DNA of 64,000 nucleotides from Aquabacterium fontiphilum (lineage in GTDB: Bacteria; Pseudomonadota; Gammaproteobacteria; Burkholderiales; Burkholderiaceae_C), in assembly GCF_009909205.1 (NCBI RefSeq), contig NZ_JAAAPN010000009.1, forward strand, positions 1 to 64,000, read 5' to 3'. The translations under genes and the position numbers were made by a program. Below, piece by piece: positions 1-7,152 of the stretch. The notes under the pieces were generated by a model. That model was not told where the DNA came from and made no database searches. It was given only the letters and a program-made list of their open reading frames with translations. The first letter of the stretch is position 1. Every line of letters begins with the position of its first letter.

Positions 1-21
1 AGCAAGCCCAGGCCCACCTGG

Positions 22-40
22 GGTGTCCAAATTGGACACC
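22..40. repeat. Perfect 9-bp inverted repeat, possible operator
   Basis: GGTGTCCAA and TTGGACACC are exact reverse complements separated by one base. The dyad lies about 185 bases upstream of the small membrane-protein gene at 225. It has the size and symmetry of a dimeric-repressor site, but no regulator gene is visible beside it and no T-run follows it, so an operator is only a guess. Confidence 0.4.
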
Positions 41-224
41 TACAGTCAACAGAAAAGCGAGAGACGCCAGTGTTCATCGGGCCTCTCGTACGATTAACCA
101 CGGCGGCGCGTGCACGCCCCAGGGCGGTCGCGGCCTGCGGGCGCGCCCTCCGGCGCACCTGTCTTTTTGCCCGTGCGTGTGACCAGCTACCATCGCACCT
201 AGAACAACACACGGAGGACCTACG

Positions 225-458
225 ATGGACGTAGACAAAGCCGCAGGGGGTGTAGCGCTGCTCACCTTTATGGCAATCCCCTCGCTACTGATATGCGGGG
301 GCCTCTACCTGGGAACCCAAGTCCTCGGGCTGCCTGGGGCGCTGGCGCTGGCTGGCCTACTGACGCTCATTCCTTCGCGCGACCCCGTGCTGGCCTTGAC
401 GGGCAGGGCCTTAGGGGCGCTAGCGGTGGTGGGCGCGCTGGCTTGGATGTTCTCCTGA
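225..458 (+). CDS. Small hypothetical membrane protein
   Basis: A 77-residue protein that I do not recognise. A GGAGG ribosome site lies about 8 bases before the ATG, which supports real translation. Two or three hydrophobic stretches (about residues 8-45 and 57-75) make it an integral membrane protein. It sits in the presumed integrated element, facing the integrase gene whose end is about 190 bases away. No conserved motif or catalytic residue can be seen. Small membrane proteins of this kind are common cargo of integrated elements, and nothing here allows a function to be named. Confidence 0.5.
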   Translation: MDVDKAAGGVALLTFMAIPSLLICGGLYLGTQVLGLPGALALAGLLTLIPSRDPVLALTGRALGALAVVGALAWMFS

Positions 459-646
459 CCCTCTGCCCCTATCGCTAGGCGACCACGACCAGCCCCGCGA
501 CGAGCTGCATAGCACCCCTGCTCCCCTCGGGAGGCCGCGGGAGGAGACATAGCCCACGGAAAAAGACCACCTAAGCCCAACCCAGGGAGGCCGCAGGTAG
601 CCCGCAGATCATCACCCAAGTGAGCTCCACAAAGGGGGTAGGGGGC

Positions 647-2407
647 CTAAGCTTCGTCCCTCCCGTAATACACGCGCGGCAGACGTAACTCGGGGTACGC
701 AAGCTTGGCCTGAAGTCCCCGCAACTCCTGCATGTGCTTGTACGTGCGGGCACTGCCCCGGCCCGACGATGCGTGCCCCGTCAGGTAGTCAACGACGGTA
801 TCAGACACCCCCGCATCCGTCAGCCTAGTGGATGCCGTGTGGCGGAAGGCATGGAAGTCAACCCACCGCTTGGTAATCCCCTGGGCGCGCCTGTAGATCA
901 GAAACCAATCGGAAAAGTACTCACCCGCAGGACGCCCCGCGGCGCGCTGCACCGCAGGAAACAGCAGCTTGTGGCCAGCCCTCCTCACGTCCTCCCAGTA
1001 GTCCCCAAAACCCAGACGGAGCAACTCGGGATGGACAGGGATACGCCGCTTGGACACTTCGGTCTTAGTACTGGTCGCATCTGTTCCGTCCTCCTCATCG
1101 CCCCGCTCTGACGTGATGAACAAGACCAGCCCCTCCCCATCGGCCTCAATATCGGCCGTGCGAAGCTGGCACAACTCAGACTGACGGGCGCCGGTAAAGA
1201 GCCCAAGGAGGGGAACCCAGTAAGCGGCCGCACCACCAGCGGAAGGCGACGAGGGCAGTTCGTAGGACCTAAATAGGGGGGAATCAAACAGCTTCACGAG
1301 GTCCTCGGCACACCAGGGCTTCCGAGTGTTCACCTTGCGGACCTTAACCCGCCAAGCCTGCCAAGGGTTCTCAGGCAACCACCCGAGACCACCCTGCTTG
1401 GTCGCCCTGTTCAGCAGGGACTTGACAGCATCCAAGTGGTCCTTGGCGGTCTTCTCGGCCTTGCAGCGGGTCAGCAGCCACCCGGCGAACGCATCCCCCA
1501 TCTCCGGCGTCAAGGACTCGATTGGAGCGTCCCCGGTGAACTGCTCATAGAGCCTTACCGCAATCTCCTTTTTCCGGATGGTCCCTGCGCTTGGGTTGTC
1601 GCCGCTGACCTTCCATCTGTTGAACACGTCCCGCAGCTTGTGGCCCGCGGTGGGTGTCAAGGCGACCACAGGACGCCCAACAGACGATGGCAAGGAACGG
1701 TCAGGGGTCTGGATAACTTCGCCACTGTCGCGCGCTGCTCGGGCTCTCCAAGCCATCTGGTAATGCTCAAGGCAAAGCCTTAGGGCAGCCCGACCAGCAT
1801 CTGTGGACCAATCCACAGCGAGGCCCATGCGGCGCGCAATGCGGTCGGCAAGGGGCTGCACATGCGCCAACCTTCGACGGGCCAAGTCGGTTGCCGCACG
1901 CTCCGTCATGAACTCATTCAGACCGGCTAAAGCTTCGGCGTGCTCATCGGATAGGCCATCAGCATATGCACCCCGAACAGCGGAGGGCCGCCGTGCCCCA
2001 CCTATGGAGAGCCGCGAGGCAGCAACGCGGGAGGGGGTCAACGCAGCCAACTCTTCAAGCACGGGCCGGAGGGTGGGGTCTTCCCGCATGACATCGTCTT
2101 GATGCAGCCCGTCTGCGTAAACCGCGCGGGCGACCACCTGTGCCATTTCGGGTCTGATGTCTTGCAGCGGTGCCCCGGCCAGGAGAAGCTCTTGCCGCTT
2201 ACTAGCAAACTCCCGCTCCTTCTCGCACCGAACCCGGTGGGCGGCCTCCTTAGCCTGTGCTGCGGAGACAGGCCCCAGACTAACGCGGAAGTCCTTCCGC
2301 CCACCGTAGAGAGGTTGTAAGTCCTTGGGAATACAGATGCGAACCTGTGGATGGCGCCCGCTAGGGCGGGACAGTCCAATTGGCTTGGCCACTTCGTCTT
2401 TCTTCAC
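647..2407 (-). CDS. Tyrosine recombinase / phage-type integrase
   Basis: Site-specific recombinase that would insert and excise a mobile element. The N-terminal part (about residues 17-60, RICIPKDL...RVSLG) resembles the arm-binding domain of integrases that carry a DUF6538-like start. A SAM-like core-binding domain covers about 255-350. The catalytic domain follows with Arg408 (GARQSEL), a beta-hairpin Lys near 448-453, His519 and Arg522 (HAFRHT), His545 (GHASS) and nucleophile Tyr556 (RTYKH), so the active site is complete. At 586 residues it is longer than lambda-type integrases but normal for this class. The start is a GTG with no strong ribosome site, so it may be misplaced. It begins about 100 bases from the 3' end of tRNA-Ser and reads away from it, the usual arrangement at the end of a tRNA-targeted island. 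Confidence 0.9.
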   Translation of the reverse strand: MKKDEVAKPIGLSRPSGRHPQVRICIPKDLQPLYGGRKDFRVSLGPVSAAQAKEAAHRVRCEKEREFASKRQELLLAGAPLQDIRPEMAQVVARAVYADGLHQDDVMREDPTLRPVLEELAALTPSRVAASRLSIGGARRPSAVRGAYADGLSDEHAEALAGLNEFMTERAATDLARRRLAHVQPLADRIARRMGLAVDWSTDAGRAALRLCLEHYQMAWRARAARDSGEVIQTPDRSLPSSVGRPVVALTPTAGHKLRDVFNRWKVSGDNPSAGTIRKKEIAVRLYEQFTGDAPIESLTPEMGDAFAGWLLTRCKAEKTAKDHLDAVKSLLNRATKQGGLGWLPENPWQAWRVKVRKVNTRKPWCAEDLVKLFDSPLFRSYELPSSPSAGGAAAYWVPLLGLFTGARQSELCQLRTADIEADGEGLVLFITSERGDEEDGTDATSTKTEVSKRRIPVHPELLRLGFGDYWEDVRRAGHKLLFPAVQRAAGRPAGEYFSDWFLIYRRAQGITKRWVDFHAFRHTASTRLTDAGVSDTVVDYLTGHASSGRGSARTYKHMQELRGLQAKLAYPELRLPRVYYGRDEA

Positions 2408-2504
2408 AGGCTGGAAGATACCAAAATGGCACGCTCAACTGTCACAGTCATCACCCCGGATAGCCCGTCTGGAGGGATTCTTAAGCCCTGACAAGCACTT
2501 GGGA

Positions 2505-2594
2505 TGGCGGGTGCGGTGAGATTCGAACTCACGGAACGCGCAAACGTTCGCCGGTTTTCAAGACCGGTGCCTTAAACCACTCGGCCACACACCC
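2505..2594 (-). tRNA. tRNA-Ser (anticodon UGA)
   Basis: Reading the minus strand gives acceptor arm GGGTGTG pairing with CGCACCC (one G-T pair), discriminator G and encoded CCA. The anticodon stem CCGGT/ACCGG holds loop CTTGAAA, so the anticodon is TGA. There is a long variable arm (CGAACGTTTGCGCGTTCG-like) and the TTCGAAT T-loop. The long variable arm and 90-nt length fit a class II serine tRNA. Its 3' end faces the integrase gene and is the likely attachment site of the element. Confidence 0.96.
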
Positions 2595-2644
2595 TGGTTC
2601 AGCGCAGCATTGTAGCCGCCCGCGCGAGGCAGTTTCGCGATCGG

Positions 2645-3469
2645 TCAACCCGGCTTTTGCGCTTGCGGGCACGGCAACTGGATGATGCGCACGCCGCTCT
2701 CATCATCCAAGGCCGCGGCGGTCAACTGCCCGCCCCATACGCAGCCGGTATCCAGCGACAGCAGATCGGGCCGCGTGACCAGCCCCAGCGTCGACCAATG
2801 CCCGAAGGCGATAGGCTCGCCGGCCGTGCGGCGCCCCGGCACATCGAACCACGGCATGCAACCCGCGGGCGCCTGCCCGGCCCCTTCTTTGGCAGCAAAG
2901 TCCATGCGCCCGTCGGCCGAGCAGAAACGCAGCCGGGTCAGCGCGTTGATGATGCAACGGCGCCGATCTGCGCCCGTCAAGCGGTCGTCCCATTGGTCGG
3001 GCTGGTTGCCATACATCTCTTGCAGGTGGTCGGCCCAATCGTCTGCCTGCAGCGCCTGCGTCACTTCGTCGGCCAGCGCCAGGGTCTGAGCCCGGGTCCA
3101 TTGGGGCAATACACCCGCGTGCACCATCAGCCAGCCGTGGGCCGAAACGGCCAGGGGGCGGTGACGCAACCAATCCAGCCAGGTCACCCGGTCAGGCGCC
3201 TCCAGGATGGGCTTGATCGTGTCGTTGCGATGCGGTTGGCGCACGCCGCAGGCCACCGCCAGCAGGTGCAGGTCGTGGTTGCCCAGCAGACAGGTCGCGC
3301 TGCCTTCCAGCCCGCGCAGCAGCTTGAGCACGCCCAGCGAATCCGGCCCGCGGTTGACCAGGTCGCCCAGCACATACACGTGGTCGCGCGAGGGCGAAAA
3401 GCCCAGCGTGGCCAGCAGCGTCTCCAGTGGGCCACAACAGCCCTGCACATCGCCAATGAGGTAGTTCAT
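2645..3469 (-). CDS. apaH: Bis(5'-nucleosyl)-tetraphosphatase, symmetrical
   Basis: Hydrolyses Ap4A to two ADP, removing a stress alarmone and, as known in E. coli, also acting on NpnN RNA caps. The 274 residues match the family length. The calcineurin-like metallophosphatase signature is clear: GDVQGC near residue 6, GDLVNRGPDS near 35 and GNHD near 64, supplying the metal-binding Asp, His and Asn residues. Further His residues (VHAG and FGHW) complete the site. It stands alone here, separated by 27 bases from the downstream end of a TetR gene, rather than next to ksgA as in enterobacteria. The start ATG begins the conserved MNYLIGDVQGC. Confidence 0.95.
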   Translation of the reverse strand: MNYLIGDVQGCCGPLETLLATLGFSPSRDHVYVLGDLVNRGPDSLGVLKLLRGLEGSATCLLGNHDLHLLAVACGVRQPHRNDTIKPILEAPDRVTWLDWLRHRPLAVSAHGWLMVHAGVLPQWTRAQTLALADEVTQALQADDWADHLQEMYGNQPDQWDDRLTGADRRRCIINALTRLRFCSADGRMDFAAKEGAGQAPAGCMPWFDVPGRRTAGEPIAFGHWSTLGLVTRPDLLSLDTGCVWGGQLTAAALDDESGVRIIQLPCPQAQKPG

Positions 3470-3496
3470 GTCTCTGCCATGTTAGCGGCCACAGGC

Positions 3497-4162
3497 TCAG
3501 CGCGGCGCCGCCAGCGCCCCGAACGACCGATCCAGCACATGGCGGGCCTGCCGGGCGACGGCTGCCGCCGCGGCGGCGTCGGGCTCCGAGGCAATCATCT
3601 GAACGGCCTCGATCAGGGTGGCCAACATCAGCCGGGTCAGCACACTGGTTGAAGCCAGGCTGCGCACCTCAGGCGTGATGAACCGCGACACCAGCGCTTC
3701 CATCAGCCCCAGACCGTGCCGCATGTCGATGGCCCGGCAGGCAGCCGGCCCCAGCACCGCCGGCCCTTCCAGAAACAGCACGCGGCTGTAGCCGGGGTGG
3801 GGTGCCAGCTCCAGAAACGCCGCGATGGCGTCGGCGACCTCGCCAGAGGCCATCTGAGGATGCCGCACAAGCGCCTCGACCAGCGCGGCCGACAGGTGCT
3901 CATAGGTCGCGGCGAACAAGGCTTGCTTGTCCTTGAAGTGGTGGTAGACGGCGCCCTTGGTCGTGCCAGCGTCGGCCGCCACGTCGTCCAGGCTGGTGTG
4001 GGCGTAGCCCTGCTGGGCAAAACGGGCGCTCGCAGCAGTCAGCAAGGCCTGCCGGGTCGCCTCGGCGTGCTGCTCGCGCAAGCCCGACCGCCGGGGCGTG
4101 CGGCTTTCGTTGAACGCCTTGCGTTTCTCTTCTGTATTTCGCATACTATCGGTATCCAACAT
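3497..4162 (-). CDS. TetR/AcrR-family transcriptional regulator
   Basis: A 221-residue repressor-type protein. The N-terminal helix-turn-helix covers about residues 30-80 (LLTAASARFAQQGYAHTSLD, then TKGAVYHHFKDKQALF), the standard TetR DNA-binding pattern. The C-terminal part is the variable ligand-binding domain. Two starts are possible: ATG at 4162, with a GGAAG that is very close, or ATG at 4144 (MRNTEEKRK), which would widen the gap to the neighbour. It is divergent from the GMC oxidoreductase gene with 30-48 bases between them, so it most likely controls that gene and itself. The inducing ligand cannot be read from sequence, though an alcohol-type substrate of the neighbour is a fair guess. 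Confidence 0.88.
   Translation of the reverse strand: MLDTDSMRNTEEKRKAFNESRTPRRSGLREQHAEATRQALLTAASARFAQQGYAHTSLDDVAADAGTTKGAVYHHFKDKQALFAATYEHLSAALVEALVRHPQMASGEVADAIAAFLELAPHPGYSRVLFLEGPAVLGPAACRAIDMRHGLGLMEALVSRFITPEVRSLASTSVLTRLMLATLIEAVQMIASEPDAAAAAAVARQARHVLDRSFGALAAPR
4143..4155. promoter_or_regulatory. Short dyad between TetR and GMC genes, possible operator
   Basis: ATAC and GTAT flank five bases. The element overlaps a TACTAT sequence that could serve as a -10 box for the plus-strand GMC gene. Arms of four bases are short, so this is a weak candidate for the TetR protein's own operator. Confidence 0.25.
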
Positions 4163-4192
4163 TCTTCCAGTACGTCAAATCAAGGAGACGCC

Positions 4193-5809
4193 GTGACCCA
4201 GCACCATGTCGACCACATCATCGTCGGGGGCGGCTCTGCCGGCTGCGTGCTGGCCAAGCGCCTCAGCGAAGACCCTCGGGTGCAAGTGTGCCTGCTGGAA
4301 GCCGGGCCAGATGACCGCCATCCCTCCATTCATATCCCGATGGGCATGCTGTGGCTGATGCGCAGCAAGCGGCTGAACTGGCAGTTCCACACCGCAGAAG
4401 AAAGCGGCCTGGCGGGGCGCCGCCTGTTCTGGCCGCGCGGCAGGATGCTGGGGGGCTCAAGCGGCATGAACGCCATGCTGTACACCCGGGGCCATCGGTA
4501 CGACTATGACCTCTGGGCCTCGCTGGGCAATCGCGACTGGTCCTATGAGGATGTGCTGCCCTGGTTTCGCAAGTCAGAACGCCAGGTGCGCGGTGCCGAC
4601 GCCTTTCATGGCGCAGACGGCGAGTTGCATGTAACCGACCCGCTCACCCCGCACCTGCTGACGCGCACCTTCATCGATGCAGCTGTGTCGGTCGGCCACC
4701 CGTTCAACAACGACTTCAACGGCGCCGAGCAAGAAGGCGTGGGCGTCTACCAGCTCACGCAGGTACGCGGTCGGCGCTGCAGCGCCGCCAAGGCCTTTCT
4801 GACGCCCGATGTGCGCCAGCGGCCCAACCTGCGCATCGTCACAGGCGCCCATGTCACCCGGGTGATGCTGTCCGGCCGCCGGGCGGTGGGGGTCGAGTAT
4901 GTGCAGGGCGGGCGGACACAGGTGCTGCACGCCGATGGCGAGGTCATCTTGTCGGCGGGTGCCATCCAGTCGCCCCACCTGCTGATGCTGTCCGGCATCG
5001 GCGACGCGTCGCAACTTCAACAACACGGCATTGCCTGCGTGCACGATCTGCCCGGCGTTGGCCGCAACCTGCAGGACCACCTCGACCTCACGCTCACCCA
5101 CCGCTGCCTCAAGCCAGTTTCGGCCGGCCTGACGTGGCGCAACGGCCTGCGCGGCCCCTGGGACGCCATGGTCTACGCGGCCCGCGGCAGCGGCACGCTG
5201 GCGAGCAATGGCGCCGAGGGCGCGGGCTTCATCAAATCGTCGCCCGAGGAAGCCATTCCCGATCTGCAGCTGCATTTCATGCCGGCGGCACTGCGCGACC
5301 ACGGGCGTGACTTGCGCTACCTGGGCCAGGAGGGCTACACCATGCACGTCTGCCAACTGCGGCCCAAGAGCGCCGGACGCATCCGCCTGCACTCGGCCAA
5401 CCCGGCCGACGCGCCCGTGATCGAGGCCAACTACCTCAGCCACCCGGATGACCTTCAGACGCTGATCAAGGGCGTGCGGCGCGCACGCGAGATCTTCGCC
5501 TCCAGCGTGTGGGATGGCCTGCGCGGGGAGGAGCTCGCACCGGGCCCGGCACACCAGACCGACGCGGAGCTGGCCGACTACATTCGCGCGCACGCTGAAA
5601 CCATCTACCACCCGGTGGGCACGTGCAAGATGGGACATGACACGTTGGCCGTGGTCAACGACCGGCTTCAGGTGCATGGCATCGAGGGGCTGCGCGTGGC
5701 GGACGCTTCCATCATGCCCACGCTGGTAGGCGGCAACACCAACGCCCCCTCCATCATGATCGGCGAGCGCGCCGCGGCATGGGTGCAGGAGGGGCCCGTG
5801 CTACGCTAA
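4193..5809 (+). CDS. GMC-family FAD-dependent oxidoreductase (choline/alcohol dehydrogenase-like)
   Basis: Oxidises an alcohol to an aldehyde with bound FAD; the family includes choline dehydrogenase BetA and alkanol dehydrogenase AlkJ. I chose the GTG at 4193 because AAGGAG lies 6 bases upstream and the FAD-binding GGGSAGC follows at about residue 12. The two GMC signatures are present: GGSSGMNAMLYTRG at about 86 and GAIQSPHLLMLSGIG at about 256. The C-terminal HPVGTCKMG (about 473) and GGNTNAPS (about 512) carry the catalytic His/Asn region. Length 538 is normal. No betaine-aldehyde dehydrogenase or glycine betaine gene is nearby, so an AlkJ-like alcohol dehydrogenase is at least as likely as choline dehydrogenase. 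The adjacent TetR gene probably regulates it. Confidence 0.9.
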   Translation: MTQHHVDHIIVGGGSAGCVLAKRLSEDPRVQVCLLEAGPDDRHPSIHIPMGMLWLMRSKRLNWQFHTAEESGLAGRRLFWPRGRMLGGSSGMNAMLYTRGHRYDYDLWASLGNRDWSYEDVLPWFRKSERQVRGADAFHGADGELHVTDPLTPHLLTRTFIDAAVSVGHPFNNDFNGAEQEGVGVYQLTQVRGRRCSAAKAFLTPDVRQRPNLRIVTGAHVTRVMLSGRRAVGVEYVQGGRTQVLHADGEVILSAGAIQSPHLLMLSGIGDASQLQQHGIACVHDLPGVGRNLQDHLDLTLTHRCLKPVSAGLTWRNGLRGPWDAMVYAARGSGTLASNGAEGAGFIKSSPEEAIPDLQLHFMPAALRDHGRDLRYLGQEGYTMHVCQLRPKSAGRIRLHSANPADAPVIEANYLSHPDDLQTLIKGVRRAREIFASSVWDGLRGEELAPGPAHQTDAELADYIRAHAETIYHPVGTCKMGHDTLAVVNDRLQVHGIEGLRVADASIMPTLVGGNTNAPSIMIGERAAAWVQEGPVLR

Positions 5810-5849
5810 AGGCCTCGTCACAGATGGCCCGGCCCGCCCGGCGCCGCCC

Positions 5850-7148
5850 ATGGAAGTCGCGCTACTGACCTTTCTGATTCTGCTCAACGGCCTGTTTGCC
5901 ATGTCCGAGATGGCATTGGCCGCCAGCCGCAAGGCCCGCCTACAGGTACTTGTCGAGTCAGGGGATGCGGGCGCCAAAGCCGCCATGGCGCTGCACGACA
6001 ACCCCACGCAGTTCCTGTCCACTGTTCAAATCGGCATCACCTCGATCGGTGTGCTCAACGGCATCGTGGGTGAAGCGGCCTTCTCGGCACCGTTGTCCAT
6101 GTGGCTGATCGACCAGTTCGTCATGCCCGAGCGCGCGGCCTCGATCACGGCCACCGGCCTGGTCGTCGTCATCATCACCTTCATGACGATCATCTTCGGC
6201 GAGCTGGTGCCCAAGCGCGTCGGCCAGATGTACCCTGAGGCGGTCGCCCGCACCATCGCGCAGCCCATGACGTGGCTGTCGACCCTGACGCGGCCCTTCG
6301 TCCGCCTGCTGGCGGCCACGACCGAAGGCATCCTGCGCGCGCTCGGCATACGCGACAACGGCAACCGCAGCGTGACCGAGGAAGAGATCGCTGCACAGCT
6401 CGAAGAAGGGCTGGATGCCGGCGTCATCGAGGCCCATGAGCACCAGATGGTGCGCAACGTGTTCCGCCTCGACGAGCGACTGATCAGCTCCATGATGATC
6501 CCGCGCAGCGACATCGCGTGGCTCAATGTCGACGCGCCCATGACCGAGAACCTGGCCACCATTGCCGAACACGGCTACTCGCGCTACCCGGTGTGCCGCG
6601 GCGGGCTCGACGATGTGGTGGGCGTCATCACCGCGCAGCAGTTGCTCCACCAACTCACGCAGAACCAGGCCCACAGCCTGAACGACGGGCTGCTGCCAGC
6701 CGTGTTCGTGCCCGAGACGCTGTCGGGCATGGAGCTGCTGGAACACTTCCGCGGCTCGGACACGCAGATGGTGTTCGTCGTGGACGAATACGGCGAGGTC
6801 CAGGGCGTCATCACGCTGCGCGACGTGCTGGAGGCCATCACCGGCGAGTTCACACCGCCGCAGGCCGAAGACGCATGGGCCATTCAGCGCGAAGACGGCT
6901 CATGGCTGGTCGATGGCCTGATCCCGGCCACCGAGCTGAAAGACCGGCTCGACATCCGCAACCTGCCTGACGAAGACCGTGGCCGCTACAACACCCTGGC
7001 GGGCATGATGATGCTGTTGCTGGGTCGCCTGCCAAAGACCACCGACACGGTCGAATGGGACGGCTGGCGCTTCGAGATCGTCGACATGGACGGCAAGCGC
7101 GTGGACAAGGTGCTGGCCAGCCAGCTACCGGAACGCGACGACGACTGA
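5850..7148 (+). CDS. CNNM/CorC-type transporter (hemolysin-family, DUF21-CBS-CorC_HlyC)
   Basis: Membrane protein of the CNNM/CorC family, whose members are linked to Mg2+ or Co2+ efflux; the old label hemolysin is misleading. The N-terminal DUF21 domain (about residues 1-190) has three to four membrane spans, including LLTFLILLNGLFAMSEMALA at the start. A pair of CBS domains follows (about 215-335, with IPRSDIAWL and QMVFVVDEYGEVQGVITLRDVLEAI), then a CorC_HlyC domain to the end (about 345-428). At 432 residues it is a normal full-length member. It follows the GMC gene by 40 bases on the same strand. It converges on comEC with a gap of only four bases. Confidence 0.9.
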   Translation: MEVALLTFLILLNGLFAMSEMALAASRKARLQVLVESGDAGAKAAMALHDNPTQFLSTVQIGITSIGVLNGIVGEAAFSAPLSMWLIDQFVMPERAASITATGLVVVIITFMTIIFGELVPKRVGQMYPEAVARTIAQPMTWLSTLTRPFVRLLAATTEGILRALGIRDNGNRSVTEEEIAAQLEEGLDAGVIEAHEHQMVRNVFRLDERLISSMMIPRSDIAWLNVDAPMTENLATIAEHGYSRYPVCRGGLDDVVGVITAQQLLHQLTQNQAHSLNDGLLPAVFVPETLSGMELLEHFRGSDTQMVFVVDEYGEVQGVITLRDVLEAITGEFTPPQAEDAWAIQREDGSWLVDGLIPATELKDRLDIRNLPDEDRGRYNTLAGMMMLLLGRLPKTTDTVEWDGWRFEIVDMDGKRVDKVLASQLPERDDD

Positions 7149-7152
7149 GCGC

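Noticed and set aside
1..224. Left attachment site of the island
   Set aside because: I looked for a second copy of the tRNA-Ser 3' end in this stretch and found none; it must lie outside the window.
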